Source: Paraniabella defluvii (GTDB lineage Bacteria > Bacteroidota > Bacteroidia > Chitinophagales > Chitinophagaceae). Taken from it: 64,000 bases of DNA. Below the pieces are notes generated by a model, which saw nothing but the letters and a program-made list of their open reading frames with translations, made no database searches and was not told where the DNA came from. The stretch is from NCBI GenBank assembly GCA_019316985.1, contig CP079215.1, forward strand, positions 1,054,001 to 1,118,000. Direction: 5' to 3'. Positions 8,376 through 17,791 of this stretch are shown piece after piece; the first letter of the stretch is position 1; the number at the start of each line of letters is the position of its first letter. The position numbers were made by a program, and so were the translations under genes.

Positions 8376-9224
8376 ATGGCAAAAGCAAAGAACAATAAAC
8401 CGGTTATCCTGATCACGAATGATGATGGTATTACGGCACCTGGCATAAGAGCATTATATGAAGCCGTGAAAGACCTGGGGCAAATAGTTATTGTAGCGCC
8501 TGACAAGCCCCAGTCTGGCATGGGACACGCTATAACAATAGGTCATCCCCTCCGCCTCCAGCAAAGCAACCTGTTTCCGGGTATTGACGCCTACTCCTGC
8601 TCAGGGACACCGGTAGATTGTGTGAAGCTGGCGGTTGACAAGGTTTTGCATCGTAAGCCAGACCTATGCCTGAGCGGAATTAATCATGGCCCGAATCACA
8701 GCATCAATGTTATCTATTCGGGCACCATGTCTGCCGCAATGGAAGCAGCGATTGAGAACATTCCCGCAGTGGGCTTTTCCTTAATGGATCATAGTGCGAA
8801 TGCTGATTTTTCTGCAGCCCAACACTATGCAAGAGTAATTACTGAAAAGATGTTGAAGGACAGGCAAACCAAGCATATACTTCTGAACGTAAACATCCCT
8901 AACTTTCCGTTATCTGAAATCAAGGGTTATAAGATCTGCAAGCAGGCCTACGCGAAATACCAGGAGAAGTTCCTGCAACGCAAAGACCCCAGCGGGAAGC
9001 ATTACTATTGGCTTACCGGAGAGTTTATCAATTTCGACAATGCAAGGGATAGCGATGTGTGGGCATTGGCTAATAACTATGTGAGCGTTGTGCCGGTACA
9101 GTTTGATCTTACCAATTATGAACTGAAGAAAAAGCTGGAAAAACAATGGAAAGACACGCCTGACCGTTCGGTAAAAGCGCCGGTTAAGAAAATCGTAAAA
9201 AGATCGATGCGGAAATCTGAATAA
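8376..9224 (+). CDS. surE: 5'/3'-nucleotidase SurE
   Basis: Metal-dependent nucleoside monophosphate phosphatase of the stationary-phase survival family. Intact, 282 residues. The metal-binding NDDGI (15-19), the Ser of PQSGMGHA (Ser47) and the SGINHGPN loop (100-107, Asn103) are all in place. The ATG at 8376 gives the normal N-terminus; a TTG at 8367 lies inside the -7 box and is not the start. The C-terminus has a Lys/Arg-rich tail (KKIVKRSMRKSE) longer than in many relatives. A -7 box and an octamer tract lie immediately upstream, giving a very short leader. lpxB follows after 41 nt. Confidence 0.95.
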   Translation: MAKAKNNKPVILITNDDGITAPGIRALYEAVKDLGQIVIVAPDKPQSGMGHAITIGHPLRLQQSNLFPGIDAYSCSGTPVDCVKLAVDKVLHRKPDLCLSGINHGPNHSINVIYSGTMSAAMEAAIENIPAVGFSLMDHSANADFSAAQHYARVITEKMLKDRQTKHILLNVNIPNFPLSEIKGYKICKQAYAKYQEKFLQRKDPSGKHYYWLTGEFINFDNARDSDVWALANNYVSVVPVQFDLTNYELKKKLEKQWKDTPDRSVKAPVKKIVKRSMRKSE

Positions 9225-9265
9225 CCGGATAAGCGATCGCCCCAAACCTGGATAAATATATTACC

Positions 9266-10403
9266 TTGAGCCAACAGAAAAAATACTATATCATCGCCGG
9301 GGAAGCATCGGGCGACCTGCATGGCGGTAACCTCATACACGCTGTTAAACAACAAGACCCTGATGCGGATATACGTTGCTGGGGTGGCGATAAAATGCAG
9401 GCAGCCGGTGGCATTTTGGTGAAGCATTACCGCGACCTGGCATTTATGGGCTTCATCGAAGTGGTGAGGAATCTCGGCACCATTCTCAAAAATCTGAAGT
9501 TTTGTAAACAGGATATTCTTGCATTTAAACCTGATGTGCTGGTGCTGATCGATTACCCCGGATTCAATCTGCGAATTGCCCAATGGGCAAAAGAGCAGCA
9601 AATAAAAGTGGTATACTATATCTCCCCGCAAGTATGGGCCTGGAAGGAAAACCGGGTGAAAATGATGAAGCAGTGTATCGACGAGATGATTGTGATACTG
9701 CCTTTTGAGAAAGCTTATTTTAAGGAGAAATGGAACTGGGACGTTACTTATGTGGGCCATCCGTTAATAGAAGAAATCGCAAGAAAGAGAGCTGTGGGAT
9801 CTGACCTGGTGATAACAGATGCAGCCGGCAATGAGAATAATGAACCTGTTATAGCCTTGTTGCCCGGCAGCCGTAAGCAGGAAATAGAAAAAAACTACCG
9901 GTTATGCTTGAAGTGAGTAAAGCCTTTCCCGGGTACCAGTTTGCAGTAGCCCAGGCGCCTTCGCTTGATAGCAGTTTCTATCATACCTACACCCGCCAGT
10001 ATCCTAATGTGAGTATTGTAAACAACCGCACCTATGATTTGCTCATGCAATCAAAAGCAGCCCTGGTTACCTCGGGTACCGCTACCTTGGAAACAGCTCT
10101 TTTGGCGTGCCCGAAGTGGTATGTTATAAGGGATCGGAAATCAGCTACCAGATAGCCCGCCGCGTTATAAGCATTAAATATATATCGCTGGTAAATCTTA
10201 TCATGGATAAAGAGGTGGTGAAGGAGCTGATACAAAAGGAAATGAATGTAAATAATCTTACCAGGGAGCTAAATAAGCTGCTCAATAATGAGGCCACACA
10301 GCGGCAGATCAGCGAAGATTACATACAGCTACAAAATATTCTCAACGCCGGAGGAAATGCTTCTGCAAAAGCCGCAGAAATCATTATTGCATCAGCTTCT
10401 TAA
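9266..10403 (+). CDS. lpxB: Lipid-A-disaccharide synthase (frameshifted)
   Basis: GT19 glycosyltransferase that joins UDP-diacylglucosamine and lipid X in lipid A synthesis at the inner membrane. Visible blocks: KYYIIAGEASGDLHGGNLI, MGFIEVVRNL, LVLIDYPGFNLRIA, VVYYISPQVWAWKENRV, VTYVGHPL, IALLPGSRKQEI, SGTATLETAL and ISLVNLIM. Two shifts, near 9905 and 10108, break it; joined it is about 380 residues. No ATG fits the N-terminus; the TTG at 9266 is the only candidate and is part of a TACCTTGA that may be a damaged -7 box, so the true start is uncertain. The 3' end overlaps the convergent small gene at 10392. Confidence 0.92.
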
Positions 10404-10554
10404 CAACTTAATCGCCAGAATGATGAGGCAGATAATGAAAAGAAAAATACTGATGCGGTTTATGTTATGCATATAGCCTACCCAGCTGCTCTTGGGCCTG
10501 TTGGGATCTTTTTCCGTAAAAAAGATATTCGGCTAACTGTTTAAATACACCCAT
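10392..10554 (-). CDS. DUF6728-type small membrane protein (frameshifted)
   Basis: Small Bacteroidota protein of about 53 residues. The start MGVFKQLAEYLFYGKRSQQ is followed, after a frame disturbance near 10465, by YMHNINRISIFLFIICLIILAIKLLRS, a single hydrophobic C-terminal helix. The pattern of a short basic N-terminus, MHxINRISI and one helix matches the DUF6728 family as I know it. The stop codon (10392-10394) lies inside the 3' end of convergent lpxB, an overlap of 12 nt. Function unknown. Confidence 0.6.
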
Positions 10555-10576
10555 AAGTTCGTGTTTAAAATGAACG

Positions 10577-11266
10577 TTAATATTCCGGGTAGTATCCATA
10601 CCTCTTTTGAAACAGACCCACGTTCACACCCGCACGTAATACTGGCACAATCCTTACCCTTTCCGCCCCGGTGTTGGGATTATAAGAAATATCGACATAA
10701 GGGCTGTTCCTGTTTTTAACACATCTGCCAGAACAGTAAAGTAAAAAAAGTGGTGCCGCCTTTGCTGCGCCCGGTAGACAGGCCACCGCCTAATAGCAAC
10801 GACGTTGCGCTGGGCTGTATTTATCAGAAATTCGTCCCGAACCGGCAGCTGTATAATTAACATTTGTAAAGTTGTGCTCTAACTGCGCCTGGGCAAACAG
10901 GAACGGCAAAGGATAAGCCCTTGCAAAAATACCAGGCCCGTATACGTGCTGCCTCAATTTATCATTATAATCATATACATCTCTGGAACCTGTATACACA
11001 TAGTTTAACACTACGCCTCCATCAAGATAGTCGTTCACCTTATACCCCAAAACCGGGCTGGCGCCCAGCAACGAGCCTCCGGTATAAAACGACGCTGTTA
11101 CGCCTCCGCCTGTAAAAAAGATTATGTTTTTAAACCCTTTTTCTACCGGCTCCGGCTCCCCGTTCGCATTTCTAACCTTTACTTCCTCTTCCTGTGAAAA
11201 AGCAGGGCTATCGGCGCCCAACATCAATACCGTAAATACGCCTGCCATCCATAAATATTTCTTCAT
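10577..11266 (-). CDS. Outer-membrane beta-barrel protein (frameshifted)
   Basis: About 230 residues. A signal peptide (MKKYLWMAGVFTVLMLGADSPAFSQ) precedes short alternating hydrophobic strands rich in Gly and aromatic residues, such as FFTGGGVTASFYTGGSLLGASPVLGYKV and DGGVVLNYVYTG, and the C-terminal GVNVGLFQKRYGYYPEY, consistent with a small outer-membrane barrel. Shifts near 10810 and 10725 separate three pieces. The open frame extends upstream to 11377, but the start at 11266 is set by the signal peptide. No specific ligand or family can be named. Confidence 0.65.
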
Positions 11267-11354
11267 CGATTTCTGTTTAGTTTTACCACCGGTAAAAATA
11301 GTACATATTTTTAGCGTGGTGCTGTTATACTTAGCCCATCGGCAATTTAACATC

Positions 11355-12757
11355 TTAATCGAAGATCTTACCTGCATTTAAAATATTATTGGGATCAAAT
11401 ACCTTTTTAATATCACGCATGATCTGCAACTGGCGCTCTTCGAAAACAATATCCATAAACCCTTTTTGTATTAAACCAATACCGTGCTCCCCGCTGATCG
11501 TACCCCTAATTGTTTTACTAAAATAAATAATTCGCGAACAATAACATCCATTTCCGGATGTTGATAGCTATCCGGAACACCTTCCTTTTTAATACGGATA
11601 TGCAGGTTACCATCACCCGCATGCCCATAAGCTACTGCGTCAAAATTGTACTGCTTTCCCAGTTTTTTTAACCCTCTGATAAGCTTAGGCAGCTCGGCCC
11701 TGGGCACCACTGCATCTTCTTCAATGGTATAACCCGCCATTTTTACGTACTCCGCTACCTTGCGCCGCAATTTCCAAAGTGCTTCTTTTTGCTGTGCGTC
11801 TTCTGCAAATAAAAGTTCCCCGCTTCATAGTTTTCCAATACACCGGCGATCTGCTCCATCTCCTTTATTAGCACTTCCGTATCATTACCATCCACCTCTA
11901 TCAGTAAATGAGCTTCTATCCGGTCATTAACCGGCATGGCATGATTATCTACCATACTGCTTACTATTCTGAGCGCGTTTATTTCCATCAATTCTAATGC
12001 ACTCGGCGTAAAGCCGGCCCTGAAAATAGCACTTACAGCTTCGCTGGCCTTCTCCAAACTCGCAAAAGGCGCCAGTATGAGCAGGTCATATTTAGGCAGG
12101 GGATCAACCTTAATACTATTTTGGTAACAATGCCCAGGGTACCCTCGCTACCCACTATGAGCTGTGTAATATTATATCCCGTCGAATTTTTAAGCACGTT
12201 GGCTCCCGTCCAGATGATCTCTCCTGTAGGTAATACCACTTCCAGATTTAACACATAATCTTTTACAACACCGTATTTCACAGCTCTTGGTCCTCCGCTG
12301 TTTTCAGATATATTGCCCGATAAAGCAAGACCCTTTGCTGGCAGGATCGGGCGGATAAAACAAGCCTTTTTCGGCTACTGTACGCTGTAATACCTCGGTG
12401 ATCACACCTGGTTCAGTAGTTACCTGCAGGTTCCGTTCATCTATGTGCAAGATCTTATTGAGTCTTTCTGTAGAAATCACTACCCCTCCCAGGTGCGGAA
12501 GCGCTCCCCGGTAAGCCCTGTTCCCGCCCCTCTTGGGGTAACAGGAATGTGTTCTTCATTACATATTTTCAGTATATCACTAATCTCCTGCGGTGTAGCA
12601 GGCTTTAGTACCAGATGGGGTTTAAAGCTCAGCGTTTCGGTTTCATCACGGCTATAACGTAATAAAGAATCTTCATCAGTAAAAAAATAGTCATTCCCAA
12701 CTATTGCTTTGAACGATTTTATGATGTTATCTGTTATGTTACCCGGGGCTGTTGCAT
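11355..12757 (-). CDS. FAD-binding oxidase, GlcD/D-lactate dehydrogenase type (frameshifted)
   Basis: FAD-linked oxidoreductase of the PCMH/GlcD family that oxidises D-2-hydroxy acids such as D-lactate or glycolate. Blocks in order: FFTDEDSLLRYSRDET, VTPRGAGTGLTGGALP with the FAD pyrophosphate loop, PPDPASKGSCFIGGNISENSGGPRAVKYG, STGYNITQLIVGSEGTLGIVT, ALELME, AYGHAGDGNLHI and SGEHGIGLIQKGF, with a C-terminal DPNNILNAGKIFD. At least five shifts split the gene (near 12750, 12340, 12115, 11810 and 11500). Joined length is about 467 residues, as expected for GlcD. The most likely start is ATG at 12757. The precise substrate cannot be told from sequence. Confidence 0.85.
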
Positions 12758-12854
12758 GGCTGTAAAAATAGCGTTTTTACCACTGTAGCGCAACCGGCCA
12801 GCTGTAAACAGCCACACCTGCATCATGCAGGATAGTCGATAAAATTAACATACT

Positions 12855-12862
12855 TATCTTTG
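12855..12862 (+). promoter_or_regulatory. -7 promoter box of cysM
   Basis: TATCTTTG matches TAnnTTTG and lies 20 nt before the cysM ATG in the divergent gap with the GlcD-type gene. Confidence 0.55.
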
Positions 12863-12882
12863 AATGATCCAAAATCAAAAAA

Positions 12883-13759
12883 ATGGCCGGAATACTTGAG
12901 CAGATAGGCAACACGCCTTTGGTTGAATTAAATAAAATAGCGGTAAATAAAAATGTAAAAATATATGCCAAGCTGGAAGGCAATAATCCCGGAGGCAGTG
13001 TGAAAGACCGGGCCGCTTACGGCATGATCAAGGGTGCTTTAGACCGCGGAGATATTAGGCCGGGCACTAAATTAATTGAAGCCACCAGCGGCAATACCGG
13101 TATTGCACTGGCCATGATCGCAAACCTGTTTGGGATTGATATCGAGCTCGTAATGCCCGAAAGCGCCACCAGGGAGCGGGTATTAACCATGCAGGCATTT
13201 GGCGCCAAAGTAACCCCCCTAAAGACAAGGGCATGGAAGGCTCTATAGACTATGCGAATGATAAATTACAGTTGGGCGGCTACCTGATGCTGAACCAGTT
13301 TGGTAATCCTGTAACCCCGGCATGCATTACCGTACAACAGGCCCCGAAATATGGAGAGATACGGAAGGCCGGATCACCCATTTTGTATCATCAATGGGTA
13401 CTACAGGTACCATCATGGGTGTGTCCCGTTATCTGAAGGAAGTAAATCCCGATGTACAAATTGTAGGTTGCCAGCCCACCGATCATTCCAGCATTCCGGG
13501 TATACGTAAATGGCCCGAGGCCTATCTTCCGAAAATATTCGACAAAAGCCGCATAGACCGGGTAATTGAATTGGACGAGTCGGATGCCCGTACCATGGCC
13601 AAAAGACTGGCACGCGAAGAGGCGGTATTTGCGGGCATGAGCAGTGGCGGCGCTGTACATGCCGCTGTTGAGCTGTCGAAAGAGCTGGAATCGGGAGTTA
13701 TTGTTTGTATTATCTGTGACCGCGGCGACCGTTATTTATCTTCGGATTTGTTTGATTAA
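12883..13759 (+). CDS. cysM: Cysteine synthase, CysM type (frameshifted)
   Basis: PLP-dependent O-acetylserine (or O-phosphoserine) sulfhydrylase that makes cysteine. The PLP lysine is in NNPGGSVKDRAAYGM, the substrate loop is ATSGNTGIAL, and the C-terminal half has HFVSSMGTTGTIMGVSRYLK and FAGMSSGGAV. The arrangement SIPGIRKWPEAYLP and the short length (about 293 residues) favour CysM over CysK. Shifts near 13222 and 13330 (in GGGC/CCCC-rich stretches) cause the breaks. It has its own -7 box and stands alone. Confidence 0.9.
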
Positions 13760-13887
13760 TATATCAGATCATCATCCCCATGAGCTGCCAGTATTTTTGT
13801 ACCGGCAGTTTTTCTTAATGCTTTTATTGAGTAAACCTGCTTCTTTTACAAAGAAGCGATTAACTTCATCCTTACTAAACTTTGTAC

Positions 13888-15624
13888 ATGATAAGGATTT
13901 TAATCATCTGCCTCCTGCTGGTATACCAAGCTGCTTTATCCCAAAACGCCAGCCCACTCTACCTGCAAACCAGCGAGGTACACGATATTATGACGCGCTT
14001 TAATGCAGACAAGGGCAGCATCATGCGTTTTTACGGGAGCGGAGACGGCTGGCGCGGTGAAGCTGGTTTTAATACTCCTGAACGGCGCGAACGACTGCTG
14101 AAACTGATCGGCAGCTATATGTTGGAGTTGAAGCAAATGCACTTTGAAACCATGAACATTAATGGCAAAGTAGATTATATACTGTTTAAAAATCAACTGG
14201 AAGACCAACAATACCAACTAAAAAAAAGAAGAACAGATCTACAGTGAAATAGCAGGTTTATTACCATTCACTGAGCGCATACTTCAAATGCAAACACCCC
14301 GCCGGCGCGGCTTTCGGTAAAAGGCGAAGAAATAGCCAGGCAAATGGACGATATGCGCAAAGAAGTAACCGCCCTTATACAAAAACTGGATGGCAGTCCG
14401 GCTCTTAAAAAGACCAGGCTTTAACCGCGTCGGGTTCGGCAAAAGCATTACAGGCTTTACTAAAAAATTATTTTAATTTCTATAATGGCTACGATCCTTT
14501 GTTTAGCTGGTGGGTGCCTAAAACCTACTATGCACTGGACAGCACTTTAGGAATATATGCTACTGCTTTATCAAAAAAATATCATCTGCCGGTGTGCAAA
14601 AAGATGACGGAAGCGGTATCATCGGTAACCCTATCGGGCGGGAAGAACTGATACGCCAGTTAAAACTGGAGTTCATTCCCTACACACCGGAAGAGCTGGT
14701 AGACATTGCTAATAAAGAATTTGCCTGGTGTGATGCAGAACTGCTAAAGGCTTCTAAAGAAATGGGCTTTGGTAACAATTGGAAAGCAGCACAGGAAAAA
14801 GTAAAAAACAGTTATGTGCCGGCAGGAAAACAACCGGAAGCTATGCTGGAACTATACAATCAGTCGGTTGATTTCTTAAAGAAAAACGACCTGGTAACCA
14901 TACCCCCGGTTGCGGAAGAAACCTGGCGCATGACGATGATGTCCCCGCAGCAACAACTGGTAAGCCCGTTCTTTTTAGGTGGCGAAACCTTAATGATCTC
15001 TTACCCTACAGACGAAATGTCTTATGATGACAAGCTGATGAGCATGCGGGGTAACAACCCGCACTTCTCCCGTGCTACCGTTCATCATGAGTTGATTGCA
15101 GGACATCACCTGCAAGGTTTTATGAATAATCGCGCCAAAGCCTACCGTGATTTTGGCACGCCGTTCTGGCACGAAGGGAATGCGCTGTACTGGGAGTTTA
15201 TTTTATGGGACCTTAATTTTCCCCGCGGGCCTGAAGATCGCATCGGCATGTTGTTCTGGCGTATGCATCGTTGCGCCCGTATTATTTTTTTCGCTGAATT
15301 ATCATTTAAATAAATGGACGCCCCAGCAATGCATCGACTTTTTAGTAGACCGGGTTGGCCATGAGAGAGCTAACGCTGAAGGCGAAGTGCGCCGGTCATT
15401 TACGGGCGGTTATGGTCCACTTTACCAGATTGCATATATGATTGGAGGTTTACAGTTTTATGCATTAAAGAAGGAGCTGGTAGATACTAAAAAATGACCT
15501 ACAAACAATACCATGATGCCATCCTCCGGGAAAACAGCATGCCGCTGGAAATGCTAAGGGCTATCTTGATTAACCAGGACCTGAAAAAGATTTTACAACC
15601 ACCTGGCGGTTTTATAACAAATAA
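13888..15624 (+). CDS. DUF885-family peptidase, exported (frameshifted)
   Basis: Predicted zinc carboxypeptidase-like protein of the DUF885 family. A signal peptide (MIRILIICLLLVYQAALSQ) starts at 13888. The catalytic region contains VHHELIAGHHLQGFM, the HE...GHH metal motif, followed by FWHEGNALYWEF whose Glu is a likely further ligand. Shifts near 14230, 14310, 14415, 14590, 15290, 15494 and 15590 cut it into pieces; the last two recover the end TYKQYHDAILRENSMPLEMLRAIL...TTTWRFYNK. Joined length is about 578 residues, typical for the family. Periplasmic location is inferred from the signal peptide. The enolase-superfamily gene follows 24 nt later and may be co-transcribed. Confidence 0.8.
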
Positions 15625-15648
15625 CAGTATTAAACTTTACAGATCAAC

Positions 15649-16732
15649 ATGGGTATTTCTTCCACTAAAATAAAATCCTTTCAAGTTTTTAAAACAAAAG
15701 CGGGGCTTAAAAACCCATTTCGGATGCTACACATACGCTGCACGAAATATCTTTTTGGTATTAAGACTACATTTGGAAAACGGTGTTATAGGTGAGAGCT
15801 ATTTATTATCGTTTCAATATTCGCCCAATGCTATACTGGGCGCTTTAAAAGATGCATTGCCGCATATCGTAGGACTGGAAGCATTTGAAACAGGCAAGGC
15901 AGAAGCTATGCTCTATCATAATTCGGAGTATTTCGGGGCCGGCGGCATTAACAAATGGGCGGCCGCGGCAATTAACATTGCTATGTGGGATACATGGGCC
16001 AGGTCGCTCGAACAACCTGTATGGAAATGTGGGGGTGCATAAAGACAAGTGCGCCATTTACGGAAGCGGGGCTGGCTTTCTTATACCATTGATGAATTGA
16101 TTGAAGAGGTTACCAACTATAAAGAACGTGGCTTTAAGGCTGTAAAAATAAAAGTAGGTGCTGCCAACTGGAAAACAGATGTGGAACGCCTCCAACTGGT
16201 GAGGCAGGCTGTGGGCAATGAGCTGAATATTATGATGGATGCCAACCAGGGCATGCAATTGCCGGAAGCGATACAATTAGCCAACAAGGCCAGAGAGCTG
16301 AATATCTACTGGTTCGAAGAACCTTTACATCATCAGAACTTTGAAGGATACAAAACGCTTAAACAACAAACCGGTATATCGCTGGCAATGGGCGAACGCG
16401 AATATAATATCCAACCTTTAAAAGAACTGATCAGCAGGAATGCGCTGGATATATGGCAACCTGATATTTTAAGGATTGGCGGCGTTGAAGCCTGGCGCGC
16501 CAGTGCTGCCCTTGCAGATGCACACCACCTGCCGGTGTTACCACATTATTATAAAGACTACGATGTACCATTGGTATGCAGCGTACCCAATGGCGCCGGG
16601 GTAGAAAGCTTCGACTGGATCGATCCTTTAATTGATAACCCAATGCTGGTGAAAAACGGTTTCGCCTATCCGCATAACCAGCCTGGCTGGGGTTTCCGGT
16701 TTTTGGATGAACATTTACACGAAATAAAATAA
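15649..16732 (+). CDS. Enolase-superfamily enzyme, mandelate racemase type (frameshifted)
   Basis: Mandelate racemase/muconate lactonizing family. The barrel domain shows the catalytic KxK (AVKIKVG), Mg2+ ligands in DANQG, WFEEP and GERE, and a C-terminal His in LPVLPHYYKD preceded by DILRIGG. KxK plus a His/Asp dyad places it in the mandelate racemase subgroup, whose members mostly dehydrate acid sugars; it lacks the features of a dipeptide epimerase. Shifts near 15740 and 16030-16065 split it. Joined length is about 362 residues from the ATG at 15649. Given the polysaccharide cluster that follows, a sugar-acid substrate is plausible but not shown. Confidence 0.8.
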
Positions 16733-16759
16733 TGGCCGGCACAGGTATGAATACTTTAT

Positions 16760-17320
16760 ATGCCCGAAAACAATTTATATTTTATTGCGGTTATTCCTTC
16801 CGGTGAATTACGAAATAAAGTCAATGAATTAAAACAAGATATCGCCACGCGCTTTTACAGTGCCAGGGCGCTGAAGGCAATGCCGCATATCACCCTAAAA
16901 GCCCCTTTCAAATGGCCCCTCACAGCGCATAACATGCTGCTAAAATGGTTTGCTGATTTAAAACTTCCCGGGCCTTCCTTTACCGTAAAATTACAGGGCT
17001 TCGGCGCTTTTAATAATAGGAAGAACCCTGTTATATTTATAAAGCCGGCATACAGTATTTCCCTGGTATTACTACAACGGGAAATTGTTAATAGCTTCGG
17101 AGCTTTAGAGCCGGCTGTTGTTCAGCCCACAGATAAAAATTTTACGCCGCATATGACCATTGCCTATCGCGATCTGACACCGGCAAATTTTGAAAAGGCC
17201 TGGGAAGAGTATAGCTATAAAGAATTTGAAGAACAGTTCGAGGTAACTGCGGTTCACCTGCTTCAGCATAATGGCGCCCAATGGAACATCATTGCATCCA
17301 ATACGCTGGCGAATCTATAG
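16760..17320 (+). CDS. Second 2'-5' RNA ligase-like (2H phosphoesterase) protein
   Basis: Intact 186-residue member of the 2H phosphoesterase superfamily, distinct from the one at 2290. The two catalytic motifs are HITL (His43) and HMTIA (His131), with the family's alternating strand pattern in FTVKLQGFGAF and VIFIKP. It starts 27 nt after the enolase-superfamily gene, suggesting co-transcription, and ends 3 nt before the stop of the convergent YjbR-family gene. Likely acts on cyclic or 2'-5' linked nucleotide phosphates; the substrate is unknown. Confidence 0.87.
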   Translation: MPENNLYFIAVIPSGELRNKVNELKQDIATRFYSARALKAMPHITLKAPFKWPLTAHNMLLKWFADLKLPGPSFTVKLQGFGAFNNRKNPVIFIKPAYSISLVLLQREIVNSFGALEPAVVQPTDKNFTPHMTIAYRDLTPANFEKAWEEYSYKEFEEQFEVTAVHLLQHNGAQWNIIASNTLANL

Positions 17321-17323
17321 CCC

Positions 17324-17648
17324 TTATTTCTTCTTTTTAGCCACCAGTTCATAAGAATGATCAATCCATTCTTTTAGCTGTTTAAAAGATACCGACCCGT
17401 CAACGGTTACTGTATTCCAATGCTTTTTATTCATATGGTATCCGGGCTGCACACAGGCATAATTTTCTCTAAGCTCCAGGGCAAGATCTGGGTTGCATTT
17501 TACATTAAAAGAGAGTGGTTCGAATCCATTCCCATCAGCAGAAATATTTTGCCGTTTACCTTATACACCAATGTATCAGGGCCAAAAGGCAAGGTTTCCT
17601 CTACATCATCTTTTTTAAACAATAGTCACGAATGTTTTCTATATCCAT
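17324..17648 (-). CDS. MmcQ/YjbR-family DNA-binding-fold protein (frameshifted)
   Basis: CyaY-like/YjbR (DUF419) protein of about 108 residues, whose members have a double-wing-like fold and no firm function. The start MDIENIRDYCLKKDDVEETLPFGP is unmistakable, followed by TLVYKVNGKIFLLM, LSFNVKCNPDLALELRENY, PGYHMNKKHWNTV and the end WIDHSYELVAKKKK. Base losses near 17515, 17465 and 17430 break the frame, which is why no single long frame is seen. Its start lies 26 nt from the 14-bp palindrome at 17674. Confidence 0.82.
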
Positions 17649-17673
17649 CAAAAAAAAATTAAAGTAGCCAATA

Positions 17674-17687
17674 TGCAAACGTTTGCA
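17674..17687. promoter_or_regulatory. 14-bp perfect palindrome resembling a LacI-family operator
   Basis: TGCAAACGTTTGCA is a perfect palindrome with a central CG, the usual form of LacI/GalR-family operators. It lies in the divergent gap, 105 nt before the first gene of the fucoside cluster and 26 nt before the YjbR-family gene. No LacI-type gene is present in the window. Confidence 0.55.
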
Positions 17688-17791
17688 CTTACACCATCGC
17701 CATAAAAATACTAACTTGATACATTTATAACAGATTTGCTTTAATTTTTTCCTGAATACTGTGCAAAACAGTTATTTTAAACGACCTTTCC

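Noticed and set aside
9266..9268. TTG at 9266 as a confident lpxB start
   Set aside because: It sits in a TACCTTGA that may be a damaged -7 box, and no ribosome-binding site decides it; kept only as the best available start.
15649..16732. Dipeptide (L-Ala-D/L-Glu) epimerase
   Set aside because: The C-terminal His in LPVLPHYYKD and the DILRIGG block fit the mandelate racemase subgroup, not the two-lysine epimerase site.
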